NCBI RefSeq assembly: GCF_001465545.3
Contig: NZ_CP013480.3
Span: forward strand, 1,426,001 to 1,490,000
Length of the DNA stretch: 64,000 bases
Source: Pandoraea norimbergensis
GTDB lineage: Bacteria; Pseudomonadota; Gammaproteobacteria; Burkholderiales; Burkholderiaceae
Direction of reading: 5' to 3'
Positions 54,264 to 62,642 of the stretch are shown here, piece after piece (position 1 is the stretch's first letter; the number at the start of each line of letters is the position of its first letter). The notes under the pieces are model-generated. The model did not search any database. It had not been told where the DNA came from and saw only the letters and a program-made list of their open reading frames with translations. The position numbers and the translations under genes were made by a program.

Positions 54264-54272
54264 GCGCTTCGC

Positions 54273-54803
54273 TTACAGCCACGCGCCCCCAACCAACCCC
54301 GCCACACTGCCCGCCGCCAACCACCACAGCGGGTGGACACGCGTCCGGATAGCCAGCACGGCCACGCTCGCAGTAATGCCAGCAAGCAGCCACGACGTGG
54401 CCGACGCCTGAGCAATGAGTGCGGCACTGGCGGCAACGAGTCCGGCCGTCATCGGCATCAACCCGGCCTGAACGATGCGTCGCCACGGCCGGTCCTTGAA
54501 CCGTTGCCACAGGTGCAGCACGAAGATCGTAATGAGCGACGACGGCCCAAACTTGGCGAGCGTGGTGACGAGCATCCCCTGCCAACTGGCGACATGCCAC
54601 CCCACCAGCGTGACGATCATGAGATTCGGGCCAGGCGCGGCCTGCCCGAGCGCGAACAGCGCGCTGAATTCTTCGGAGGTCATCCAGTGATGGATGTCGA
54701 CGACCTGACGCTCCATCTCCGGCAGGATCGTGTTGCCGCCGCCGAACGCGAGCACGGACAACTGCGTGAAGATGAGCGCGAGCGAGATAAGGGTGCCGGT
54801 CAT
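54273..54803 (-). CDS. Chromate transporter subunit (CHR domain), second gene
   Basis: Membrane protein of 176 residues with a CHR half-domain: LSVLAFGGGNTILPEMERQVVD near 15-36 and QAAPGPNLMIVTLVGW. Short CHR proteins form pairs that carry chromate or sulfate outward. The start overlaps the stop of the first gene by ATGA, so the two are made together. Confidence 0.88.
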   Translation of the reverse strand: MTGTLISLALIFTQLSVLAFGGGNTILPEMERQVVDIHHWMTSEEFSALFALGQAAPGPNLMIVTLVGWHVASWQGMLVTTLAKFGPSSLITIFVLHLWQRFKDRPWRRIVQAGLMPMTAGLVAASAALIAQASATSWLLAGITASVAVLAIRTRVHPLWWLAAGSVAGLVGGAWL

Positions 54804-55423
54804 TGCGAAACCCTCCACGTGGCATAGATCGAGAGCGGCGTCATGATCAACATGGTGAGCACGAGCGGCACGCGCAATACGGCAATCATGATGAAGCACG
54901 CCGCCGCCACACCGGCCAGCACGGCAGACTTGCGCAGCGGCCAAGACACTTTCCACGCCATCTGTATCAGCAGGCCGGCCGCCGCTGCCGCGAGCCCCGC
55001 GAAGAGATGCTTCACGTGCGGGTCGTTCTGAAAGTGCTGATAGACCATGCCGAGCATGATCACAACGGCGGACGGCGCGGCAATCAATCCGAGAATCGAC
55101 GCCAATGCGCCGCGCCAGCCGTGAAAGCGCATGCCCAGCGCCACGGACAAGTTGATGATGTTGCCGCCCGGCAGAAACTGGCACAGCCCGAGCAGATCGG
55201 TGAATTCATCCGGCGTCAGCCAGCGGTGCCTGTCGACGATCATGCGGCGTGCGAGCGGCAATGCGCCGCCGAACGCGGTCATGCCCAAGCCGAGAAAGCC
55301 AAAGAAAAGCTGACGAATGCTCGGGACGACGGTGTCGTGGGTGTCTGGAGTACCGGAGATCGGGAGATCAGGCGGACGTGTCGCCGGGGTGGCGAGTTTG
55401 GTGGACGGAGCCGGAATGCGCAT
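54800..55423 (-). CDS. Chromate transporter subunit (CHR domain), first gene
   Basis: Membrane protein of 207 residues. After a polar 33-residue extension, LFFGFLGLGMTAFGGALPLARRM and LGLCQFLPGGNIINLSVALG are the CHR signature. Forms the pair with the downstream overlapping gene. Divergent from a LysR regulator, with a palindrome in between. Confidence 0.87.
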   Translation of the reverse strand: MRIPAPSTKLATPATRPPDLPISGTPDTHDTVVPSIRQLFFGFLGLGMTAFGGALPLARRMIVDRHRWLTPDEFTDLLGLCQFLPGGNIINLSVALGMRFHGWRGALASILGLIAAPSAVVIMLGMVYQHFQNDPHVKHLFAGLAAAAAGLLIQMAWKVSWPLRKSAVLAGVAAACFIMIAVLRVPLVLTMLIMTPLSIYATWRVSQ

Positions 55424-55537
55424 GGCGGGAATCTTCTGGAACTACAACAGCCGTGGGGGCCGCCCGGCAGGAGGTGACATCGCTGAAGGAGATGCACGGG
55501 CGCCGCGCGGGACAACGTCAGAGTAGGTCGATTGCGC

Positions 55538-55553
55538 TATATTGTCCAATATA
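55538..55553. promoter_or_regulatory. LysR-type palindrome upstream of LysR/chr genes
   Basis: TATATTG-TC-CAATATA is a perfect 16-base palindrome in the 160-base divergent region, 30 bases before the LysR ATG. It contains LysR half-site features and an AT-rich core in a GC-rich genome. Confidence 0.7.
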
Positions 55554-55583
55554 TGGAAGTGACTGGAATCATATCGAACCAAT

Positions 55584-56549
55584 ATGGCAAACATCGACAT
55601 CCGGCTGCTGCGTTATTTCATTGCGGTGGCCGAAACGGGCCACATGACGCGTGCGGCTGAGCGGCTCGGCATCGGTCAGCCGCCGCTCTCGCAGCAGATT
55701 CGCGTGCTGGAGACACAACTGGGCGTGACGCTCTTCGAGCGGTTGCCTCGCGGCATGGCGCTCACCGATGCGGGGCAGGCGTTTCTGGGGGATGCCTACG
55801 ACGTGGTGCGCAAACTCGATCAGGCGGTAGATGATGTTCGGCGTGTGGCCGCAGGCGTAAAGGGGCGGCTCGCCGTGGGCTTTACGAGTTCGTCGGCGCT
55901 GCATCCGTTCGTGCCCGCTGTGATTCGTGCGTTTCGAGCCGATGCGCCAGCGGTCTCGCTGATGCTCGACGAGAGCAGCACGACGGAATTGCTTGATGGA
56001 CTGCGCGACGGTCAGCTCGACGCGGTCTTCATTCGTCAGCCGTTGGGCGATATTGCGCAGATTGCCATCGTGCCGGTGTTGGAGGAGCCGATGGTGCTCG
56101 CGGTGCCCTCATCGCATCCGCTGGCGCTCAAAGGGCGCGCGGGCAAGGCAGCGGTACCGCTGACGGCGCTCTCGGCGGAGAAGCTGATTCTCTATCGACG
56201 CCGCACGGGGCAGGGGCTGTACGACGCGATCATTGCCGCGTGTCACGGCGCGGGGTTCAGTCCGCACATCGAGCAGGAGGCGCCGCGTCTGCCGTCGACG
56301 CTATCGCTGGTGGCGGCCGGGTTGGGGGTGTCGATCGTGCCCGCATCGCTCATGCGCATGCAGGTGGAGGGCATCGTCTACCGGCCACTGACACCGGCAC
56401 CGCGCGCGCCGCTGCACTTCGCATATCGGGAGGGGGTACTCGCCGGGCCGACGGCGCGTTTGCTCGATCATGTGCGCACGGCGGCGAAAACGGGCGGATG
56501 GGGCGACGTTAGCTTGTTGAATGGAATGAGTGAGAAGGGCGGGAGGTGA
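55584..56549 (+). CDS. LysR family transcriptional regulator (BenM/CatM-like)
   Basis: Regulator of 321 residues. MANIDIRLLRYFIAVAETGH and QPPLSQQIRVLETQLGVTLFER are the typical HTH of the BenM/CatM/CbnR group, which sense small aromatic or organic acids. Divergent from the chromate transporter pair; control of that pair is possible, although chromate is not a usual LysR ligand. Confidence 0.9.
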   Translation: MANIDIRLLRYFIAVAETGHMTRAAERLGIGQPPLSQQIRVLETQLGVTLFERLPRGMALTDAGQAFLGDAYDVVRKLDQAVDDVRRVAAGVKGRLAVGFTSSSALHPFVPAVIRAFRADAPAVSLMLDESSTTELLDGLRDGQLDAVFIRQPLGDIAQIAIVPVLEEPMVLAVPSSHPLALKGRAGKAAVPLTALSAEKLILYRRRTGQGLYDAIIAACHGAGFSPHIEQEAPRLPSTLSLVAAGLGVSIVPASLMRMQVEGIVYRPLTPAPRAPLHFAYREGVLAGPTARLLDHVRTAAKTGGWGDVSLLNGMSEKGGR

Positions 56550-56604
56550 CGTTCGCCGGACAGCGATCGCTATCCGGCGCGGCCATCTTCCTCGATGGAT
56601 GTCC

Positions 56605-57207
56605 TCAAGCCGTAGAACCCCCGCCGCCCTGTTGCAGCAACGCCTCGATATGTCCGTGCAGGCCGACGTCGGTCCATTCGAGCTCGCCCATGCGCCAGAA
56701 GCGCGCATTGCCGGCACGGTCGACGAGGTAAGTCGCCGGCAGCCCGACGGAGCCGTAGCGTTTGAATACCGAACCGTCGCGATCGAGCAGCACGGTGCCG
56801 TCGATGGGCAATTTCGAGAGAAATGGTTTGACGGTCGGCGGCGACTCTTTCACGTTCACGGCCACGAGGGCCAGTCCGCGATTGCGATACTGCCGGGCGA
56901 CTGCGCCCATTGCCGGAATTTCTTCGCGGCACGGGCCGCACCACGTGGCCCAGAAGTTAAGCACCACCACACGCCCGCGCCATTCCGATAACGCATGCTG
57001 CTGACCGTCCAGCCCCTCCAGCGTGAACGCCGGGGTTGCCCCGCGCCACGCCGAGAGCGTGCCGCCGGAGTTGCCCGCGAGCGCGCTGTCGTCGACTTCG
57101 GCACCGGGCTTGCCCGGCCCTGCGGCGAGCGCCGGGGTGTCGATACCGGTCAGCGCCCCGGCCGTGCCGAGTGCGCCCAGCGTCTGAAGAAAATGACGGC
57201 GTTGCAT
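56605..57207 (-). CDS. Exported TlpA-like thioredoxin-fold protein
   Basis: Protein of 200 residues. MQRRHFLQTLGALGTAGALT is a signal peptide with twin-arginine-like RRHFLQ, followed by a TlpA/ResA-type domain with Cys90-Gly-Pro-Cys93 in NFWATWCGPCREEIP and cis-Pro in VGLPATYLVDR. It should reduce or shuffle disulfides outside the cytoplasm. AAGGAGAG precedes the ATG. Downstream of the transglutaminase gene, 46 bases away, so one operon. Confidence 0.87.
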   Translation of the reverse strand: MQRRHFLQTLGALGTAGALTGIDTPALAAGPGKPGAEVDDSALAGNSGGTLSAWRGATPAFTLEGLDGQQHALSEWRGRVVVLNFWATWCGPCREEIPAMGAVARQYRNRGLALVAVNVKESPPTVKPFLSKLPIDGTVLLDRDGSVFKRYGSVGLPATYLVDRAGNARFWRMGELEWTDVGLHGHIEALLQQGGGGSTA

Positions 57208-57253
57208 GGTGAAGCTCTCCTTCGTTGTCTGATGCAAGTCCTGCAAGTCCAGA

Positions 57254-58417
57254 TCAGGCCTTGAGTTCGCGCGCGCTCATGCGATAGCGGAAAGCGTCCG
57301 GGTCCAGACTGTCGAGCCGGCCCTGTGCCACTTCACCATTCGGATACATGAGGAACGGCACGGAGCCGTCGCGCTTGTCACGCGCGCCCGGCAGCGGCAC
57401 GTCGGCACCGTGATTGAACGCGACCCAGTTCATTTCCCACTGGCCGAACAACATCGCCCGCGCCGCACGCACGCGCAGATCGTTGACCGGCAGACCACCC
57501 GGCACTTCTTCGAGCACGACCTTGCGGACGTCCGCCGGATCGACCGGCACCCAGCCATACCCAGCCGCATAGAACTCAGCACGGCAATGCTGGGCACGCG
57601 TCACGTCGCCCGCTTTGCCAAGACTGTTGAACCCGTGATTCGACGCCGCCACGCGAACGCCGTAAGCATCGCGTGCGGGAATGCCGACCGACCGTGCGAG
57701 CGCGGTGAACAAGGCGTTGATGTCGGCGCACTTGCCTGCAAGGTCGCCCGTCGTGAGGATGTAGCGTACGTCGCCGGTGCCGCAACCGCGCACCGACCCT
57801 TCGCGGCGGCAGTTGTCGACGATCCACTGATAGATGGCCTGCGCTTTCGCCACGTCGCCGTCCTGCCCGCGCGTGATGCGCTGGGCCGTCTCGCGCACGA
57901 GACCGTCAGTCGGTTGCAACTCGGTCGGTTGCAGATAGCGGCGCAGCACTTCGGCCGACTCGCGCGGCGCATTCGCCGACGGCGGCTGCGACAGATCGAC
58001 GCGGCGGTCGCGCGTGGCAAAGGTGTTGATGAGCGTCACCGTCCGTGCCGGGCCACCCTGCGCAGGCGCATCGGGCCATGCGACGGCGAGCATCGGCACG
58101 TCGACACCGGCGGCACCGCGCACCTTGCGCAATTCCGCTTGTGCGCCCGGCGCTTCCCAACGCGTGCCGAGCGCTTGCTGGTACGTGGCGGAGGGCGAAA
58201 TCGCGACCGGCAGCCAGACGTTGGCAGGGCCAGCGGAGGCGGGCAGGTCGACTTGCGTCGTCAGCTCGAAGGTGCGCCAACCGTCGGCCGCATTGGGCGC
58301 ATTCGTTGCGGCGGGTTGCGAGGTAGCGGCATCGGCCCGGCCGGAAATCAGCGCGGCGGGCAGCATGGCAGCGGGTACGGTGGACGCGGCGAGCGAGAGA
58401 AAACGACGACGTTGCAT
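57254..58417 (-). CDS. Exported transglutaminase-like (papain-fold) protein
   Basis: Protein of 387 residues. Tat signal MQRRRFLSLAASTVP and a C-terminal transglutaminase-core domain with Cys230 in AGKCADINALF, His277 in AQHCRAEFY and Asp293 in VPVDPAD, a complete catalytic triad. Relatives are proteases or crosslinking enzymes of unknown substrate. Both this and the next gene start MQRR(R/H)FL, supporting a shared export route. Divergent from selD. Confidence 0.85.
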   Translation of the reverse strand: MQRRRFLSLAASTVPAAMLPAALISGRADAATSQPAATNAPNAADGWRTFELTTQVDLPASAGPANVWLPVAISPSATYQQALGTRWEAPGAQAELRKVRGAAGVDVPMLAVAWPDAPAQGGPARTVTLINTFATRDRRVDLSQPPSANAPRESAEVLRRYLQPTELQPTDGLVRETAQRITRGQDGDVAKAQAIYQWIVDNCRREGSVRGCGTGDVRYILTTGDLAGKCADINALFTALARSVGIPARDAYGVRVAASNHGFNSLGKAGDVTRAQHCRAEFYAAGYGWVPVDPADVRKVVLEEVPGGLPVNDLRVRAARAMLFGQWEMNWVAFNHGADVPLPGARDKRDGSVPFLMYPNGEVAQGRLDSLDPDAFRYRMSARELKA

Positions 58418-58650
58418 GATGGAATCCCCGTCAGAATCAGCGCCCACGGCGCATGGTGGTTGGGATGTCGTTCGACCGGCGACGCCATAGCACGGGCCAT
58501 CGGGCGAAAGCTGCTCCATAATACGTCGTCTTTTGGCAAACTGTCGTCATCGCACCGCAGGGTATGTACGTAGTCTGAGACAGACATGCCGCACATCCCT
58601 TCCGCGCGCCACGAGCGCCACGAACGCCATCCAATCCAACGCCAACGACC

Positions 58651-59751
58651 ATGACCGCACACGATGCCACTCAGGTGGATGCTTCTCAAGCCGCGCCGCA
58701 GACGACGCCTGCCGCCCCGCGATTGACTTCGCTCTCGCACGGTGGCGGCTGCGGCTGCAAGATCGCACCGGGCGTGCTCTCGGAACTGCTCGCACGCAAC
58801 GACGCGCCCATGCCGATGCCGGCCGCCTTGCTGGTGGGCACCGAGACCTCGGACGACGCGGCGGTCTATCAGTTGAACGACGAGCAGGCGATCATCGCCA
58901 CGACCGATTTCTTCATGCCGATCGTCGACGATCCGTTCGACTTCGGCCGCATCGCCGCGACCAACGCGCTCTCTGACATCTACGCCATGGGCGGCAAACC
59001 GATCTTTGCGCTGGCGATTGTCGGCATGCCGATCAACGTGCTGCCGCGCGAGACGATCCGCGACATTCTGCGTGGTGGCGAATCGGTGTGTGCCGAAGCC
59101 GGTATTCCGATTGCAGGCGGTCACAGCATCGACTCGGTGGAACCGATTTACGGGCTGGCGGCGATGGGCGTGGTGCATCCGAAACGCATCAAGCGCAATG
59201 CCGACGCACAGGCAGGCGACGTGCTGGTGCTGGGCAAGCCGCTCGGCGTGGGCGTGATGTCGGCGGCACTCAAGAAAGGCCTGCTCGACGCTGACGGCTA
59301 TCGCAGCATGATCGATGCAACCACGCGTCTGAATCGTGTCGGCCCCGCGCTGGCCGCACTGCCGGGCGTGCATGCGCTCACCGACGTGACGGGCTTCGGT
59401 CTGCTGGGACACACGCTGGAAATGTGCCGGGGCGCCAATCTCGCGGCGTACCTGCGCATGTCCGACGTGCCGCTGTTCGATGGCGTGCGTGAACTGGCCG
59501 ACAAGGGCTGCATCACGGGCGCCTCGGGACGCAACTGGGCGTCGTACGGCAGCGCCGTGGAACTGGGCGAGCGCCTCACCGACCGGGATCGCGACCTGCT
59601 GTGCGACCCGCAGACGGCGGGCGGGCTGCTGGTGTCATGCGCCCCGGGCGCGGTCGACGATGTGCTCGCCGTATTCCGTGCCGACGGTTTCGCCGAAGCC
59701 GGTATCGTCGGTGCCATGCGGCCGGGCAAGCCAGGCGTGCGTGTGATCTGA
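58651..59751 (+). CDS. selD: Selenide, water dikinase (selenophosphate synthetase)
   Basis: Enzyme of 366 residues making selenophosphate from selenide and ATP, for selenocysteine and seleno-tRNA. The active-site loop SLSHGGGCGCKIAPG has Cys34, Cys36 and Lys37, a Cys version without Sec. ETSDDAAVYQLNDEQA, GGHSIDS and DVTGFGLLGH are the AIRS-family blocks. It stands without selA, selB or mnmH in view. Its last 117 bases overlap the convergent FAD monooxygenase gene. Confidence 0.95.
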   Translation: MTAHDATQVDASQAAPQTTPAAPRLTSLSHGGGCGCKIAPGVLSELLARNDAPMPMPAALLVGTETSDDAAVYQLNDEQAIIATTDFFMPIVDDPFDFGRIAATNALSDIYAMGGKPIFALAIVGMPINVLPRETIRDILRGGESVCAEAGIPIAGGHSIDSVEPIYGLAAMGVVHPKRIKRNADAQAGDVLVLGKPLGVGVMSAALKKGLLDADGYRSMIDATTRLNRVGPALAALPGVHALTDVTGFGLLGHTLEMCRGANLAAYLRMSDVPLFDGVRELADKGCITGASGRNWASYGSAVELGERLTDRDRDLLCDPQTAGGLLVSCAPGAVDDVLAVFRADGFAEAGIVGAMRPGKPGVRVI

Positions 59752-60885
59752 TCCGGCCAGCAAGCCGTCGAGTAAGTCACCGATTTCGATGCCGTTCTTG
59801 GCGGCATCCATCTGCTCGTCGGGCATGGGGCCGTTGCGCCGCATATCGACGAGCGCTTGATTGAGATCGACGTAAGGTCGCATGCGCTCCTCGTATTCGG
59901 CAAACGCATGCGCCGGGTTCGGCCAATGCTGGGCCAGCGAATACGCCAGCACGGCCGCACCGACCAGCGCAAGGCTGGTGCCTTGCCCCGAGAACGGTGA
60001 GGCGCAATGCGCCGCATCTCCTGCGAGCGCCACGCGTCCCTTCGACCACGACGGCATGCGAATCTGCGCCAGTTCGTTGTAATAGAACTCGTCGGTGGTC
60101 TGCATAGCCGCGATCAACTTGGGGATGTCGCCGCCCAAGTGTTCACAATGTGCCGCGACGAGCCGCTTCTGCGCTGCCATGTCGCTACGCGGCAATGCAG
60201 GGACCGGGGCCGTGAAGCCCACGCCGATACGCAACGAATCCTGATCGAGGCTCGGGTAGATGATGTACCCCACGCCGCCCTCGCGATGGCCCAGTTGCCA
60301 GTCCTTCAGGTCGATCAAGTTGGGCCTGGAGAACAAGGCCAGCACCATGTTCAACGGCCGCACGACGCACGCCTCATCGTCGAAGCACAGGCGGCGCACG
60401 TTGGAATAGGTGCCATCGGCGCCAATCACCAGATCGAAGCTGCGTGTCGCGCCTTTCTCGAAACTCACCACGACTTGATCGCCCTTATCGTCGATGGCAC
60501 GAATGCTGTCGTCGTAAAGCCACTCGACGTCCTCGCCAAGCGCACCTGCCAGCAACTCACAGAGATCGTCGCGGAAGACTTCGATGTCGCCGATGTTGAT
60601 CCGGCCGCCGCTGAAGGTCCGCTCTTCGGAGCGATCGACTTCGTTGCCCTGTGCGTCCAGCATCGACATGCCTTTGAGTTGTGTTCGCAGCGCCTTTGCC
60701 GCCCCCAGCAACCCCATCGCCTCGACCACATCGAGCGCAACGCCACGAATGTCGACCGCCTGACCGCCCCGGCGCAGTTCGGGCGCGCGCTCAACCAACG
60801 TGGTGGCGAAGCCTGCGCGGTCAAGCCAGTAAGCCAGCGCCAGACCACTCACGCCAGCGCCGGAGATCAATACGTTTGCCTTCAT
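59635..60885 (-). CDS. FAD-dependent aromatic-type monooxygenase
   Basis: Flavoprotein of 416 residues of the class A hydroxylase (UbiH/PHBH) group. GxGxxG-type motif in NVLISGAGVSGLALAYWLD near 4-22, GADGTYSNVRRLCFDDEA and GRVALAGDAAHCASPF for FAD binding. The last about 39 residues are read antisense to selD and are unlikely to be conserved, so the natural end may be nearer 59.75 kb. Divergent from a TetR regulator. Confidence 0.87.
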   Translation of the reverse strand: MKANVLISGAGVSGLALAYWLDRAGFATTLVERAPELRRGGQAVDIRGVALDVVEAMGLLGAAKALRTQLKGMSMLDAQGNEVDRSEERTFSGGRINIGDIEVFRDDLCELLAGALGEDVEWLYDDSIRAIDDKGDQVVVSFEKGATRSFDLVIGADGTYSNVRRLCFDDEACVVRPLNMVLALFSRPNLIDLKDWQLGHREGGVGYIIYPSLDQDSLRIGVGFTAPVPALPRSDMAAQKRLVAAHCEHLGGDIPKLIAAMQTTDEFYYNELAQIRMPSWSKGRVALAGDAAHCASPFSGQGTSLALVGAAVLAYSLAQHWPNPAHAFAEYEERMRPYVDLNQALVDMRRNGPMPDEQMDAAKNGIEIGDLLDGLLAGSDHTHAWLARPHGTDDTGFGETVGTEYGEHIVDRARGA

Positions 60886-60954
60886 GAATGCCTCTCGTTC
60901 GGATAGGTCGTTCCGGACATCGACGGGGCGGCGGTCGCCATCCATTCGCCAATG

Positions 60955-61016
60955 TTTCCAGTGGAAAGATTTTGACGAGACTCCCGATTGCCGTCAATAT
61001 ATTTTTCCGTTGGAAA
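60955..61016. promoter_or_regulatory. Paired TetR-type operators between monooxygenase and TetR genes
   Basis: TTTCCA-G-TGGAAA at 60955-60967 is a perfect 13-base palindrome, and TTTCCG-T-TGGAAA at 61004-61016 a near copy. The outer arms AATGTTTCCA (60951-60960) and TGGAAACATT (61011-61020) are also perfect reverse complements. Both sit in the divergent promoter region, so the TetR protein probably binds twice. Confidence 0.75.
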
Positions 61017-61030
61017 CATTGACCTCAGGT

Positions 61031-61744
61031 ATGACAGACAACTCCCCCGGCAAGCCTGCCGACAATCCAGCCGATGAAACCGCCCGCACGCCGCGTGCCG
61101 GCCGTGGCGCGAAAGTGCGCCCGTACCATCACGGTGGTCTGCCGGAAGCGCTATTGCAGGCCGCCGAGACGGTGCTCAAGCGCGATGGCCTGCGCGGGTT
61201 GACGTTGCGCTCGATTGCGCGTGAGGCGGGGGTGTCGCACACCGCGCCGCAGCATCACTTCGGCGATACGGCAGGGGTGTTGAGCGAACTCGTGGCCGAC
61301 GGGCATCGGCGGCTGGCGGCGGCGATGTCGGCGCGTGCCAGCGAAGCCAAACCCGGCCCGGCGCGTCGTAAGGCGGTCGCGCACGCGTATATCGATTTCG
61401 CGGTGGCGAATCCGGACATGTTCCGCCTGATGTCACGAAACGAGTTGCTCGATCTGGCGCGCACGTCGTTGCAAGACGCTCGCCGTAACTCCATGCGCTT
61501 GCTCTCAGGCGTGCTCGACCCCGCACCGGTGGTGGATGCGCAGGGCAATAACGAGTGGTGGGGAGAGTTGGATGCCGAGCGGGCCGTCACGATGGCGGCG
61601 GGCTGGGCGTACGTGCATGGTCTGGCGGCGCTGCTGGTCGATCAGCGCTTTGCGGGGCTGGTGCGCCGCACGCCGTCCATCGAGGATGCCAAGGCGCTGG
61701 TGTATCGCGCGATCGAGGATATGGCGATTGCGCCGGAGCGTTGA
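61031..61744 (+). CDS. TetR family transcriptional regulator
   Basis: Regulator of 237 residues: HTH near 40-85 (LRSIAREAGVSHTAPQHHFGDTAGVL, in parts) and a WHG-type C-terminal domain with TMAAGWAYVHGLAALLVD. The N-terminal 30 residues are polar. The palindrome pair just upstream suggests autoregulation and control of the divergent monooxygenase. Confidence 0.87.
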   Translation: MTDNSPGKPADNPADETARTPRAGRGAKVRPYHHGGLPEALLQAAETVLKRDGLRGLTLRSIAREAGVSHTAPQHHFGDTAGVLSELVADGHRRLAAAMSARASEAKPGPARRKAVAHAYIDFAVANPDMFRLMSRNELLDLARTSLQDARRNSMRLLSGVLDPAPVVDAQGNNEWWGELDAERAVTMAAGWAYVHGLAALLVDQRFAGLVRRTPSIEDAKALVYRAIEDMAIAPER

Positions 61745-61788
61745 GCCCGCCCCGGCGCGGTGAATCGGTGAATCCGTAAGCAGGTGAA

Positions 61789-62628
61789 TCAGGCCGCGCG
61801 CTGATCGCCCGCCGCTTCGACTTCGCCGCCGCCGTCGATAAACGACACGATGGCTTGCGCCAGCGCCTCGGGTGCATCGCGATGCGGGGAGTGTCCGCAG
61901 TCGGGCAGCTTCACCACTTTCGCATGCGACACGTTGGCGGCAATGCTGTCCATCTGCGCCATCGTGCCGTACTCGTCGTCTTCGCCCTGAATCGCGAGCA
62001 GCGGCTTCTCGATACTCGCCACGGCACCGACCAGATTCCACTCGCGAAACGCCGGGTTCAACCAGATGTCGTTCCAGCCCCAGAAGGCGCTTTCCACATC
62101 GTCGTGATAGCGCGCGAGCTTCGTGCGCAGATCGGTCGTCTCGAAGACGGTTTTCGTCTTGGCAATACTCTCGACCGACACGTCTTCCACGAACAGATGC
62201 GGTGCCAGTACGACCGCGCCTGCGAGCCGGTCGGGGAACGCTGCCGAGAACAACAGCGCAATCGAGCCGCCGTCGCTATGGCCTACGAGCCACACGCGCC
62301 CGGCGGCCTCGGGGCCGACACCGACCGCATCGAGAAACGCAGGCAACACCTCGCGCGCCTGCTTGTGCATGAAGTCGACCGGCCACTTCTCGTCATGCGG
62401 GCGCGGCGTCGAACGGCCATAGCCGTTGCGTGAAAACACGAGGCCGCGATAGCCGCCCGCGTCGCACAACTGCTGCGGCCAGTCTTTCCACATCGCGACC
62501 GACCCCAGTCCTTCGTGCAGAAAGACCAGCAACGGCGCGTCGGTGCGCTCACGATTGAGCCACCGGTATTCCAGCGAGAGCGGCCCGTGCGAGGCCGTCT
62601 CGATCCGGGCGAACTGTACGTCCGACAT
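61789..62628 (-). CDS. Alpha/beta hydrolase next to benzoate-CoA ligase
   Basis: Hydrolase of 279 residues. Nucleophile Ser118 in VWLVGHSDGGSIAL and the catalytic His in PDCGHSPHRDAPEA near the C-terminus. Hydrolases of this kind sit beside bclA in box (aerobic benzoyl-CoA) clusters of Betaproteobacteria; they may cleave a ring-opened or CoA intermediate. 14 bases downstream of bclA in the same direction. Confidence 0.87.
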   Translation of the reverse strand: MSDVQFARIETASHGPLSLEYRWLNRERTDAPLLVFLHEGLGSVAMWKDWPQQLCDAGGYRGLVFSRNGYGRSTPRPHDEKWPVDFMHKQAREVLPAFLDAVGVGPEAAGRVWLVGHSDGGSIALLFSAAFPDRLAGAVVLAPHLFVEDVSVESIAKTKTVFETTDLRTKLARYHDDVESAFWGWNDIWLNPAFREWNLVGAVASIEKPLLAIQGEDDEYGTMAQMDSIAANVSHAKVVKLPDCGHSPHRDAPEALAQAIVSFIDGGGEVEAAGDQRAA

Positions 62629-62642
62629 TGTCTCGTCTTCTC

